From: Pseudomonas fluorescens
GTDB taxonomy: Bacteria; Pseudomonadota; Gammaproteobacteria; Pseudomonadales; Pseudomonadaceae
Reading direction: 5' to 3'
DNA length: 64,000 bases
Assembly (NCBI RefSeq): GCF_001648775.1
Contig: NZ_LVEJ01000037.1
Coordinates: 61,426 to 125,425 of the forward strand
Position numbers and translations under genes: made by a program. The first letter of the stretch is position 1. The number at the start of each line of letters is the position of its first letter. Of the stretch, positions 7,326 to 14,889 are shown piece by piece. A model generated the notes under the pieces. It was not told the origin of the DNA, made no database searches, and saw only the letters and a list, made by a program, of their open reading frames with translations.

Positions 7326-8254
7326 GCGCTGCGCAGCTCGATGGTCAGGTGCGACAGCTCATGCACCGGCGCCAGCCGTTCGCGAATCACCTCCGCCGTG
7401 ACACCTGCTGCCGCGACCACACTGACGATCGCCACCCGCGCCTGCGGGCCGACTTGCCACACGTGCAGGTCGCTGATGCGCACATCATTCGAGGTTTCCA
7501 GCAGCTCGCGGATCTGCGCCGCGACCGGCTCATCGGTGGCGTCGAGCAGCACGGCCGCACTGTCGCGCATCAGGTTGTACGCCCACTTGGCAATGACGAT
7601 GGCGCCGACAATGCCCATCACCGGGTCCAGCCACACCCAGCCCAGATAGCGCCCGGCCAGCAGTGCGGCAATCGCCAGCACCGAGGTCAAGGCATCGGCG
7701 AGCACATGGACATAGGCCGAACGCAGATTGTTGTCGTGATGGTGGTGATGATGATCATGGCCGTGATCATGCGAGTGTCCGTGGTCGTGGCCATGCTTGC
7801 CCATCAGCAGAAAAGCGCTGATCAGGTTCACCGCCAGGCCCACGATCGCAATCACCGTCGCCTCGCCAAACGCCACCGTGGTCGGCTGGAACAGACGCAA
7901 AACAGATTCACCGGCAATGCCCAGCGACACCAGCCCGAGAATCATCGCCGAAGCAAAACCGGCCAGATCGCCGACTTTACCGGTGCCGAAACTGTAGCGC
8001 CGGTTATTGGCGTGGCGCCGGGCAAAACCGTAAGCCGCCGCCGCGATACCCAAGGCGCCAGCGTGGGTTGCCATGTGGAAACCGTCGGCCAGCAACGCCA
8101 TGGAACCGGTGATGTAACCGGCAGCGATCTCGGCAATCATCATCACAAAAGTCAGCGCCACCACCCACAGCGTGCGCCGCGCGTTTTCATCGTGCGAGGC
8201 GCCGAGAAACTGGTGATCGTGGCTGAAGCGGTCAGCCTTGGGAGTCAATGTCAT
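7322..8254 (-). CDS. dmeF: Cation diffusion facilitator, DmeF-type Co2+/Ni2+ exporter
   Basis: A 310-residue inner-membrane cation/proton antiporter of the CDF family with six predicted transmembrane segments. A long His/Asp-rich cytoplasmic loop (GHDHGHSHDHGHDHHHHHH) lies between TM4 and TM5. The metal-site motifs GSMALLADGFHMATHAGAL (TM2) and YVHVLADALTSVLAI (TM5) are present. The cytoplasmic C-terminal domain carries ISDLHVWQVG. The TM2 motif HMATH in place of the HxxxD of zinc carriers, and the upstream DmeR-type repressor with an RcnR metal site, point to cobalt or nickel as substrate. It follows dmeR by 12 bp in one operon. Confidence 0.9.
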   Translation of the reverse strand: MTLTPKADRFSHDHQFLGASHDENARRTLWVVALTFVMMIAEIAAGYITGSMALLADGFHMATHAGALGIAAAAYGFARRHANNRRYSFGTGKVGDLAGFASAMILGLVSLGIAGESVLRLFQPTTVAFGEATVIAIVGLAVNLISAFLLMGKHGHDHGHSHDHGHDHHHHHHDNNLRSAYVHVLADALTSVLAIAALLAGRYLGWVWLDPVMGIVGAIVIAKWAYNLMRDSAAVLLDATDEPVAAQIRELLETSNDVRISDLHVWQVGPQARVAIVSVVAAAGVTAEVIRERLAPVHELSHLTIELRSA

Positions 8255-8266
8255 GATGTTTGCGCT

Positions 8267-8542
8267 CTATTTGGCGTAACGGCGGATGGCTTGCAGCAAT
8301 TCTTCAACGCCCTGCGCGCGTTCGTCATCGCTCAGCCCCGGACGGGCAACGTGTTCACGGGCGTGAGCCTCGACGAATTGCTCCAACAAACCGTTGACCG
8401 CCCCGCGAATCGCCGCCACCAAGTGCAACGTCTTGGCGCAATCGGCGTCGCCCTCCAGCGCTTTCTCGACAGCCTGAACCTGCCCGGCAATGCGCCGGAC
8501 GCGGTTGAGCAGTTCGTCTTTGTGTTCGTGAATGTGCGACAT
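8267..8542 (-). CDS. dmeR: DmeR/RcnR-family metal-sensing transcriptional repressor
   Basis: A 91-residue all-helical CsoR/RcnR-family repressor. The residues expected for the RcnR Ni/Co site are present at the family positions: His3, Cys35, His60 and His64 (MSH, DADCAK, EAHAREH). Metal binding releases the repressor from a G-tract operator. Start ATG at 8542 gives the standard length. It lies directly upstream of dmeF, so it is inferred to autoregulate the dmeRF operon. Confidence 0.92.
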   Translation of the reverse strand: MSHIHEHKDELLNRVRRIAGQVQAVEKALEGDADCAKTLHLVAAIRGAVNGLLEQFVEAHAREHVARPGLSDDERAQGVEELLQAIRRYAK

Positions 8543-8566
8543 ACCTATACCCCCTACCCCTATGTA
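8543..8566 (-). promoter_or_regulatory. Putative DmeR operator (G-tract) overlapping the ribosome binding site
   Basis: On the minus strand the bases right before the dmeR ATG read ATAGGGGTAGGGGGTATAGGT. G-tracts flanked by TA steps are the known operator type of CsoR/RcnR/DmeR repressors. Here the tract also supplies the Shine-Dalgarno sequence, so bound repressor would sit at the translation start region. Confidence 0.65.
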
Positions 8567-8655
8567 GCGAGAATCATCGTCGATGGCTTCGGCAATCGCA
8601 AGCTCGGCTTGGTCTGAACGGGATGAGCGGGATGCAATGAACGACATCGCCCCCT

Positions 8656-8743
8656 GTGGGAGCGAGCCTGCTCGCGAAAGCGGTGTGTCATATTACGAAG
8701 ATGCTGGTGGTGCCGGCCTCTTCGCGAGCAGGCTCGCTCCCAC
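8656..8743. repeat. REPIN, CCT type
   Basis: Inverted REP copies at 8656-8678 and 8721-8743 (GTGGGAGCGAGCCTGC... and mirror). A decayed partial copy starts near 8789 (GTGGGAGCCAACCTA). It lies upstream of dmeR between divergent units. Confidence 0.9.
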
Positions 8744-8805
8744 AGTTTTTCGGCGGTGTGATCGAACTCCCCGCCCGACACAAATCCCTGTGGGAGCCAA
8801 CCTAG

Positions 8806-9162
8806 TGGTGATGGCGAACTGAAAAACGCAGCATCATTTCGGCATCATCCAGCAGGCTACAGCGCCTTGCGCCTTTGCCTACAACTAAGCCAGAATCCGC
8901 CGCTTGTGCGGCTTGGGGGGCGCCGGTAACTTGGTTCGCGTCACTGAATGTTCAGTGATCGGGTTTAGTCGCTCGGTGTTTTCTCAAGTTCGCAAGCTGT
9001 TATTCAGTCTGGCATTTCGATGCCTGCACTCAATGGCGGCTGTGCGCAGGGCGCTTTCGAGCGCGCCGGTAATGCTTGGGATGCCGGTCGACTAACCTGC
9101 GTATAGCTGCCACCTAATGTTTAGTCGCAGAACGGTGTCAGCCTCATTGAGGTTCCCAGCAT
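8806..9162 (+). other. Non-coding leader region upstream of the 9163 gene, with palindromes
   Basis: No convincing gene is seen here. At 8941-8958 there is an 18-bp operator-like palindrome with 8-bp arms (TCACTGAA-TG-TTCAGTGA). The string GTTTAGTCGC occurs at 8963-8972 and again at 9119-9128, with the inverse CGACTAA at 9089-9095. A 63-codon open frame at 8904-9095 has no ribosome binding site and was not called. The spacing suggests a long 5' leader or control region for the 9163-9546 pair. Confidence 0.4.
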
Positions 9163-9543
9163 ATGTTCAAGATAACGCCAAATCCGCCCGAAACAGACGC
9201 GGAAATCGATCCAAATCCAACGTCCCCCTATTCCACACCGGGCTCCAGAAAACTCCACGAAGCCGCCGAACGCGCCCTCGACCACTACCTGAAACCCACA
9301 CCGCCTTCACCACCGCGCAGACCCAGCACCATGTTCCTCGTCGACCCCAACACCGGCGCCGAAGACCTCATGGCCCATGCCTGCGAATCAATGGCTTCGG
9401 CCAGCGTCATGCTCAGCGACTTCGCCGCCCTGCTCGACTCGCCCTACCGCAACACCGTGCTCGGCATCCAGCAAGTGGTCATGCTCGGCGAACTCGCGGT
9501 CAACCGCGCCCTCGACAAAATCGACCCCGCCCTGAGGCAATAA
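9163..9543 (+). CDS. DUF6124/DUF3077-type small protein
   Basis: A 126-residue protein of the type annotated in many pseudomonads as DUF6124 (DUF3077-like). The N-terminal third is Pro/Ser-rich and probably flexible, including the recognisable SRKLHEAAERALDHYLKPT. The C-terminal half (about 58-125) is helical: VDPNTGAEDLMAHACESMASASVML then a helix ending in LGELAVNRALDKI. No signal peptide or catalytic motif is visible and the function is unknown. It is followed after 2 bp by the 9546 gene, so the two are co-translated. Confidence 0.75.
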   Translation: MFKITPNPPETDAEIDPNPTSPYSTPGSRKLHEAAERALDHYLKPTPPSPPRRPSTMFLVDPNTGAEDLMAHACESMASASVMLSDFAALLDSPYRNTVLGIQQVVMLGELAVNRALDKIDPALRQ

Positions 9544-9545
9544 CC

Positions 9546-9815
9546 ATGACCCACAAAACAGATGCACAAGTCGTCGCGGCACTGGTGGCCATGGGTTTCA
9601 ACGAGCGGGACGGACGCTGGGCACAGAACGCCTGCTTGGTGCTCTTCGAAAGCGAACGCGAATCCATCGTCGTCTCCGCCGTCACCGTCCTTCCCCAACT
9701 CGATGAACTGGAAATCGACGCCGTGCTACCCGCACTGCGCCGCGTGACCCGCCGGTTCCCCTCACTGCAAAAAACCGTGGCCGACACACTGGCCGAGATG
9801 GCGCACGCAGCCTGA
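9546..9815 (+). CDS. Small helical protein, paralogue of the 11605 gene
   Basis: An 89-residue, predicted all-helical protein of unknown function. It is clearly related to the third gene of the toxin locus (11605-11940). Both share a block of the form NExDxxWAQxxCL, an intervening helix with (S/A)AxTxL, and the tail FPSLQ/HPSLQ...DTL. The shape suggests a short HEAT-like helical repeat. It is coupled to the DUF6124-like gene (2-bp gap, GAGG before the ATG) rather than to a toxin, which makes it an orphan relative of a presumed immunity or toxin-associated protein. Confidence 0.7.
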   Translation: MTHKTDAQVVAALVAMGFNERDGRWAQNACLVLFESERESIVVSAVTVLPQLDELEIDAVLPALRRVTRRFPSLQKTVADTLAEMAHAA

Positions 9816-9833
9816 CTGACCGCGTAATCGTTC

Positions 9834-9925
9834 TTCGCGAGCAGGCTCGCTCCCACACTAGATCTGCGCTGCACTCAAATCCCATGAGCATCCGCGATCA
9901 ACTGTAGGAGTGAGCCTGCTCGCGA
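9834..9925. repeat. REPIN, CCT type, reversed orientation, one copy decayed
   Basis: Copy one at 9834-9856 is intact (TTCGCGAGCAGGCTCGC...CAC). Copy two at 9904-9925 reads GTAGGAGTGAGCCTGC...CGA with two changes. It separates the 9163-9546 pair from the toxin locus. Confidence 0.85.
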
Positions 9926-10121
9926 TGGCTTTCTTTCTGCTAACAAATATCTGAAAACCAGACCGTAGGAAGGCCCGAGCGAGTTGGCGTACCTGCCGAT
10001 GTACCAATCCTGATTTTTTACACTTGTAACAACTGTCGCAATTTCAGACCCGTCCTACATCCATCAAACGCCCATTCATTTAGCGTCCGCATCGTTTTCT
10101 GACGAAAGAACAAGGACGCTC
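9926..10121 (+). promoter_or_regulatory. Upstream region of the toxin operon
   Basis: No gene is seen. The stretch is A/T-richer than its surroundings (for example GATTTTTTACACTTGTAACAACTG near 10012) and ends in AACAAGGACGCTC before the toxin ATG, which supplies a good AAGGA ribosome binding site. A promoter is expected here; I could not fix -35/-10 elements with confidence and saw no LexA box. Confidence 0.4.
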
Positions 10122-11342
10122 ATGACGCGAAAGACAGACAGACCTCGGGTTCAAAACCCACCGGCCGGTGACGGACACCACATCACTAGCCGCTACATGA
10201 CCGACAGCGAGTTGGCAGAGCGGGAAGCTAGACAAACCGCCTATGACGACATGCTTGCCAGACAGCAAGCCTACGAAAATAGCCTAATCAAACAGCCACA
10301 ACAGCCTATGCCCGATGCAAAAGGTTGCGTGTTCGCTAAAAGCTGCCAACTTCCGGATGGTGTAATCAACCATGTCAGTAGTACCGGATTTATTCCGGTC
10401 GAGAAGTTGGCTGATTTTGGAGAGTTGTCTTTGTTGGGCGGCCGCGAGCGAGACACTGCTGGGAACATCCCGCTAAAAAAAGTAGGAGGCCGTAATTTTC
10501 CCGCTGAGGCAGGAACGCTTCTATTAGCTACGACTACCACTGCAAGCCCAGGCGCAAGTGCGGTGAGTGGTGCAAGTGCAGTGACGGGAGGTGTTGTCGC
10601 TGGTGCATTGCTCGGCATGGTTGCTCTGCTTTGGCCTTCGAGTTTGGGCGACAGCTCGCTATACACAGAAGAACAACTTAAATCGCTTGAGAAAGGTCGC
10701 ACTCGTGTCCGATTGCGTTTAGAACAACAGGCTGACGGCACCTTGAAAGGATATGGGTACAACACCCAGACGCGAAGCGATTGGGAGATGATTCCTGTCG
10801 TACGGTTCGTGAAGCAAGGCACACAGCAAGTCGCAGATTTCGGCAATGGCGCAAAATTGATCTGGACACCCGCTGTAGACCCCACCAAGACAACGGTAAT
10901 TCCACCGTTGGAAAGCACACCACGAGTACCTCAGATCTGGATTTACCCGCCGACTGAGCAAGCAGACAAGATCATCGTTAATCCGGTTTACCCACCTGAG
11001 TACCACGACTTCATCTTGGTTTTTCCGGCTGACTCCGGGGTGTCACCCCTGTATGTTGTTATTTCAAGGCCCGCTCTCGGCGGCGATATCAAGTACCACA
11101 GACCTCCCTCAACACTTCCCGCATTCCCGGATGCCTTTCCTGTCAAATCCAAAAGCAGTGTTCAAGGCGGAGGCGGTAGACGCAGCCGATGGAAAGATAG
11201 AAAAGGCCGGATCTATGAATGGGACAGTAAAACCGGTGCGATCGAGCTTTATAACAAGCAAGGCAAGCATCTCGGCGAGTTTAACCACGAGACTGGGGAA
11301 CAAATCGATCCCGCAGACCCCGAAAGATCAACCCCGAAGTAA
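10122..11342 (+). CDS. Pyocin-S domain protein with colicin-E3-like rRNase C terminus (toxin)
   Basis: A 406-residue toxin. Residues about 125-345 match the S-type pyocin domain, including RVRLRLEQQADGTLKGYGYNT, GNGAKLIWTPAVDPTKT and the block PPEYHDFILVFPADSGVSPLYVV. The last 55 residues (RRSRWKDRKGRIYEWDSKTG onward, ending GEFNHETGEQIDPADPER) match the 16S rRNA-cleaving domain of colicin E3/cloacin. By comparison with E3 (Asp510, His513, Glu517, Arg545) the matching positions are Asp368, Thr371, Glu375 and Arg402, so the catalytic His is replaced by Thr. It is short for an S-pyocin: the N-terminal 120 residues do not resemble a TonB-dependent receptor-binding domain, there is no signal peptide, and residues 130-170 are Gly/Ala-rich. 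Entry route is unclear. Two small genes follow in the same operon. Confidence 0.85.
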   Translation: MTRKTDRPRVQNPPAGDGHHITSRYMTDSELAEREARQTAYDDMLARQQAYENSLIKQPQQPMPDAKGCVFAKSCQLPDGVINHVSSTGFIPVEKLADFGELSLLGGRERDTAGNIPLKKVGGRNFPAEAGTLLLATTTTASPGASAVSGASAVTGGVVAGALLGMVALLWPSSLGDSSLYTEEQLKSLEKGRTRVRLRLEQQADGTLKGYGYNTQTRSDWEMIPVVRFVKQGTQQVADFGNGAKLIWTPAVDPTKTTVIPPLESTPRVPQIWIYPPTEQADKIIVNPVYPPEYHDFILVFPADSGVSPLYVVISRPALGGDIKYHRPPSTLPAFPDAFPVKSKSSVQGGGGRRSRWKDRKGRIYEWDSKTGAIELYNKQGKHLGEFNHETGEQIDPADPERSTPK

Positions 11343-11356
11343 ACAGGAGGCTACAG

Positions 11357-11596
11357 ATGTTTTTATGGATTAGCGGTTTCTTAAAAGGTGACGACGAAGA
11401 CGACGCCTTAAAATACGAACTTACAGTTGGACCGAAATTTGAACCTGCAGTCTTGGCTGCAATGGGTTGGAAAAGCCTTGATGAAAGTCCCGACGGCGAA
11501 TGGCTGCTGACCTCGGATCAAGCTCAAAAAATCGGCATGGTGATTAACGAAAAACTGCCATCGGAACTCGATCTTTTTATCGGCATCAGGGGTTAA
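11357..11596 (+). CDS. Candidate immunity protein for the E3-like toxin
   Basis: A 79-residue acidic protein directly after the toxin gene, with a very strong ribosome binding site (AGGAGG six bases before the ATG). It begins MFLWISGFLKGDDEDDALKYEL and includes GWKSLDESPDGEWLLT. Size, acidity and position fit an immunity protein that neutralises a basic nuclease domain. I do not see clear similarity to the classical 85-residue colicin E3 immunity protein, so the role is inferred from position. Confidence 0.65.
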   Translation: MFLWISGFLKGDDEDDALKYELTVGPKFEPAVLAAMGWKSLDESPDGEWLLTSDQAQKIGMVINEKLPSELDLFIGIRG

Positions 11597-11604
11597 TTTC
11601 GCCA

Positions 11605-11940
11605 ATGGGTCTCATCTATCAAAATCCACGGATACCCCACGATGAGGCCATCCTCCTACTTGCCAGCGGCACGGATGCAGACATAAGCGCCGCACTCGTA
11701 TCCATTGGCCTGAATGAAACCGATAGAAACTGGGCTCAGGACATCTGCCTGAAACACCTCACCAGCAAAACCGAAGCAATTGTGGCCGCTGCGACTACTG
11801 CACTCGGGCACATCGCTCGCCGACATGGCGAGCTGGATACTGAAACAGTTTTTGCGGCACTCGAATCTGTGAAGCGAATGCACCCTTCGCTACAAGGGAT
11901 CATTGAAGACACGCTCGACGATATCGACATATTCACCTGA
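11605..11940 (+). CDS. Helical protein of the toxin operon, paralogue of the 9546 gene
   Basis: A 111-residue predicted all-helical protein, 8 bp after the candidate immunity gene. It shares the NExDxxWAQxxCL block and the PSLQ...DTL tail with the 89-residue protein at 9546, with about 20 extra N-terminal residues. The pattern ADISAALVSIG...WAQDICLKHL...EAIVAAATTALGHIA looks like two to three HEAT-like helical hairpins. It may be a second immunity factor, an adaptor or an accessory to secretion; the family has no function known to me. Confidence 0.65.
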   Translation: MGLIYQNPRIPHDEAILLLASGTDADISAALVSIGLNETDRNWAQDICLKHLTSKTEAIVAAATTALGHIARRHGELDTETVFAALESVKRMHPSLQGIIEDTLDDIDIFT

Positions 11941-12003
11941 TCATCCCTGGCTACATTCGGATGAAGTTACGAGCTTCATCCGAGCCAGCTCCAGCCGCCC
12001 ACC

Positions 12004-12342
12004 TCAATCCTCCCGCGTCAGCACTTCCAACAACTCAATCTCAAACACCAGATTCGAATTCGGCGGGATCTTGCCCATCGTCCGCTCGCCATACCCCAGA
12101 TGCGCCGGCACCAGCAATTTACGTTTGCCCCCCACCTGCATGCCCATCAAGCCCTGATCCCAACCCTGGATCACCCGCCCGGTGCCAATCACGCACTGAA
12201 AAGGTTTGCCGCGGCTATAGGAAGAATCGAACTCGCTGCCGTCTTCCAGCCAACCGATGTATTGAGTTGTGATCAGCGCGCCTTTGACTGCGGCTTTGCC
12301 TTCGCCGACCTGAAGATCGATTACCTGCAGTTCATCATTCAT
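12004..12342 (-). CDS. FKBP-type peptidyl-prolyl cis-trans isomerase
   Basis: A 112-residue single-domain FKBP with no signal peptide, so cytoplasmic. The core motifs are GALITTQYIGWLEDGSEFDSS, the active-site stretch VIQGWDQGLMGMQVGGKRKL and the C-terminal strand LVFEIELLEV. It catalyses proline isomerisation during folding. The second Met (ATG at 12342) was chosen over the one at 12351 because AGAGTG lies at suitable distance from it. It is monocistronic. Confidence 0.9.
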   Translation of the reverse strand: MNDELQVIDLQVGEGKAAVKGALITTQYIGWLEDGSEFDSSYSRGKPFQCVIGTGRVIQGWDQGLMGMQVGGKRKLLVPAHLGYGERTMGKIPPNSNLVFEIELLEVLTRED

Positions 12343-12505
12343 AACATTCACTCTATTGTTCAGCCGACCGCCGTTTTCCCAGAAATGCCGGGGATTGGCA
12401 ACCTGCCAGCGCAGATCAACGTGGTATCGGAACTGAGTATTGAAGCATTAACATAGCCAACCGCCACTACCCCACGGATCGACCCGCCATGCTGGCAGCG
12501 CCCGA

Positions 12506-13582
12506 ATGACTCTGTTCTGGATCAGCCTTGCCATGGGCGCGATCTTGCTCGCCATCATCGCTCTGCTGTTGTGGCGCGAACGCGGTTTGCGCAGGCAGCT
12601 TGCGCAATACCGGGATCTGCTGACGCGTGCTGCTGATGGCCAGCACATTCAGCAGGACGGCGACGTCGAGCGTTTCAAGCGCAGCCAGTACTTTGCGCGC
12701 ATCGGCACTTGGGACTGGGAAGTCGACACGGATCGGCTGTACTGGTCGGATGCGATTTACGGCATGTTCGGCTTCAAGATCGGTGAAATCACACCGTCCT
12801 ATGCGTTGTTCTGTTCCTGTGTCCATCCGGATGACCGCACCAAGGTGCGCGAAGGCGAACTGCGTTGCCTGGAAACCGGCGAAAACCACGATGAGGAATA
12901 CCGCGTGGTGTGGCCCGACGGCACGATTCGCTGGCTACGGGAAACCGGCAACGTGGTGCGCAACGACCACGACGCGGTGGTGAAAATGATGGGCGTGGTG
13001 CGCGACATCACCGAAGAAAAAGCTTCCGCCAGCTACCTGCAACACCTCGCTCACTTCGATCCGCTGACCGGGCTGCCCAATCGCTTGGTGCTGGAACAAC
13101 GCTTGTCCGAAGCACTGGATCACGCGCGGCAGACCGAGACCCGCGTCGCACTGGTGTTCGTCGACCTCAACGGTTTCAAAACCATCAACGACCGCTACGG
13201 CCATGCCGCCGGCGACCGCGTGCTGATCACCACGGCAACACGGTTGAAACGCATCCTGCGCGCCACCGACACCGTCGCGCGCATTGGCGGCGATGAGTTT
13301 GTGGTGATCCTGCAAGACCTGTCGCCGAGCCTGAGTTTGCAGGACGAAGCCCGCAGCATCTGCCAGAAAATTTTCATCGAACTGTCGCCCCCGATCAGCA
13401 TCGGCAACGACCAGCGCCATATCGGTACCAGCCTTGGCGTGGCAGTGTTTCCGGACCATGCGACGGCCATGGATCGCTTGCTGCACATTGCCGATCTGGC
13501 GATGTATGAGGCCAAGCGCAGTGGCAATAATCAGTATCGAATAGGGGGTGGGCAGGTGATGAATCAGGTTCGGGTCGAGTAG
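12506..13582 (+). CDS. Membrane-anchored PAS-GGDEF diguanylate cyclase
   Basis: A 358-residue protein. One N-terminal transmembrane helix (residues 3-23) is followed by a short linker, a PAS domain of the PAS_3 type (about 60-175: IGTWDWEVDTDRLYWSDAIYGMFG ... MMGVVRDITEEK), and a GGDEF domain (185-345). The catalytic signature GGDEF is intact at 261-265, and an RxxD inhibitory site (RATD) sits five residues before it, so product inhibition by c-di-GMP is expected. No EAL domain is present. Signal unknown; no partner gene is adjacent. Confidence 0.9.
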   Translation: MTLFWISLAMGAILLAIIALLLWRERGLRRQLAQYRDLLTRAADGQHIQQDGDVERFKRSQYFARIGTWDWEVDTDRLYWSDAIYGMFGFKIGEITPSYALFCSCVHPDDRTKVREGELRCLETGENHDEEYRVVWPDGTIRWLRETGNVVRNDHDAVVKMMGVVRDITEEKASASYLQHLAHFDPLTGLPNRLVLEQRLSEALDHARQTETRVALVFVDLNGFKTINDRYGHAAGDRVLITTATRLKRILRATDTVARIGGDEFVVILQDLSPSLSLQDEARSICQKIFIELSPPISIGNDQRHIGTSLGVAVFPDHATAMDRLLHIADLAMYEAKRSGNNQYRIGGGQVMNQVRVE

Positions 13583-13587
13583 CTCGA

Positions 13588-14052
13588 TCAGTCCGCAGGC
13601 AGGCCAAACGGAACGCCGTTGAAGGTATGCGTGCAGCAACGGCAATGAGGTTTCATCTCTTCGGCAGTCAGCTGCGGGTTGACGATTTGCAGCTGCTTTT
13701 GCCCATCGACGAACAGGCCGTTGAAGTAGGCCGACTCGCCCAGTCGCACAATGTCCTCACGATCCTCTTCATGGATGGCAACCATCCAGAACACCGGCTC
13801 TGGCCGATCAAGGCGAGAAACCGCTTCGCTGAAAATCTCATCCCAATGACCGCCGACGCGGGATAACAGAAAACGAAACAGCGGCGTGTAGTCATAGCCG
13901 TGGTGTTTGATGCCGTGCATCGAGCCGCGCGTAGCCTCGCTACGGCTTTGCGCTTTGGTGTTTCGTTGATCACGGTAGTGCCCGCCTGGGTTGTTGCGCC
14001 AGACATTGTGGGCGGTGGTGTTTTCTTTGCGATACAGCGGTTTCTTTTCCAA
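13588..14052 (-). CDS. Conserved small protein of unknown function, TTG start
   Basis: A 154-residue protein that I cannot assign. The N-terminal 45 residues are basic and polar (KKPLYRKENTTAHNVWRNN), which could contact nucleic acid. The centre has the well-ordered block HGYDYTPLFRFLLSRVGGHWDEIFSEAVSRL, and the C terminus carries a Cys pair (HCRCCTHTFNG) that might bind metal. The start is a TTG at 14052 with an excellent AAGGAG seven bases upstream; no ATG in the early frame has a comparable site. It ends 5 bp after the end of the opposing GGDEF gene. Confidence 0.6.
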   Translation of the reverse strand: MEKKPLYRKENTTAHNVWRNNPGGHYRDQRNTKAQSRSEATRGSMHGIKHHGYDYTPLFRFLLSRVGGHWDEIFSEAVSRLDRPEPVFWMVAIHEEDREDIVRLGESAYFNGLFVDGQKQLQIVNPQLTAEEMKPHCRCCTHTFNGVPFGLPAD

Positions 14053-14153
14053 CGTGTTGCTCCTTACTTCTCTTCACTCGAAACGCCCCACGGGTTTTAC
14101 CCGAACGGCGCTCGATTGCAATCAACCGTCCATGGCTGATTATTGCCGGAGGT

Positions 14154-14459
14154 TTAACGCGGAACCGGTTTCATCTCGACAATGGTGCCGTTGGTGATCA
14201 TCACCATGACGTACTGGTCATTGATCTGCACCCACTGTGCCTGATCGACCGGTTTTTTCAGGCCTTTGGTTTTCCAGTCGATGGCTTTTTCGCTGCGTTG
14301 ATAAATGTCCGGGGCGCGGTCGTTGACCTTCAATTCGCGGTCGCTGACCGGGGATTGAACGGTGGGATCGCTTGAGGTTTGCGCCGCTTGAACAAGAGGG
14401 CTGATCCCGGCAATGCCGGCGACGAGGGCCAGGCTGGCGATTAGGGTTTTGCTGTTCAT
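14154..14459 (-). CDS. RcnB-family periplasmic protein
   Basis: A 101-residue exported protein. A typical Sec signal peptide (MNSKTLIASLALVAGIAGISPLVQA) is followed by a short acidic linker and an RcnB-like domain (RAPDIYQRSEKAIDWKTKGL ... WVQINDQYVMVMITNGTIVEM). RcnB-family proteins lie in the periplasm and, in Escherichia coli, help keep nickel and cobalt levels after efflux; many Pseudomonas relatives have no tested role. It is about 6 kb from dmeRF, so a link to that system is only a possibility. GGAGG-like bases (TGGAGG) precede the ATG. Confidence 0.8.
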   Translation of the reverse strand: MNSKTLIASLALVAGIAGISPLVQAAQTSSDPTVQSPVSDRELKVNDRAPDIYQRSEKAIDWKTKGLKKPVDQAQWVQINDQYVMVMITNGTIVEMKPVPR

Positions 14460-14636
14460 CGGTGAACCTCCATTGATGTGTGATACCTGAACTCGGACTG
14501 CACAGTTCGGCAATCATTCCTTGTTTTTTGCCTGGGTTGCCTGAGGGATTGTAGTCGCCAGTCGGGCCGCCATCGCTGGCAAGCCACACACAAGGGGCCA
14601 GGGTGTTAGCGAAAGTTGCAGGCACCCCGAAAACCT

Positions 14637-14723
14637 GTGGGAGCGAGCCTGCTCGCGAATGGGTCAGCACAATCGACATTTCATCGCCTGATTCACCGCT
14701 TTCGCGAGCAGGCTCGCTCCCAC
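14637..14723. repeat. REPIN, CCT type, in a 430-bp gene-free gap
   Basis: Inverted REP copies at 14637-14659 and 14701-14723. It lies in the gap between the divergent RcnB-like gene and the MHS transporter (14460-14889). Apart from the REPIN the gap should hold both promoters; nothing else was recognised. Confidence 0.9.
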
Positions 14724-14889
14724 AGGGTTAGTGAGTGGGTCGGGATTTGGGCATTGATCGGCTTTGCACATCAATCCATGCCAATAATGCAATTAACATC
14801 CAGTTACACCTGAGCGACCATCCGCCTCAATAAGAACCGTGCGCTGCCTCTCCGTGGCGCACGTCATAAAAGCGGTGGAGTCCTTTGCT

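Noticed and set aside
8904..9095. 63-codon frame between the REPIN and the DUF6124-type gene
   Set aside because: No ribosome binding site and basic, low-complexity composition; treated as leader sequence.
11357..11596. Classical colicin E3 immunity protein
   Set aside because: Size and position fit, but the sequence does not visibly match the E3 immunity family, so it is only called a candidate.
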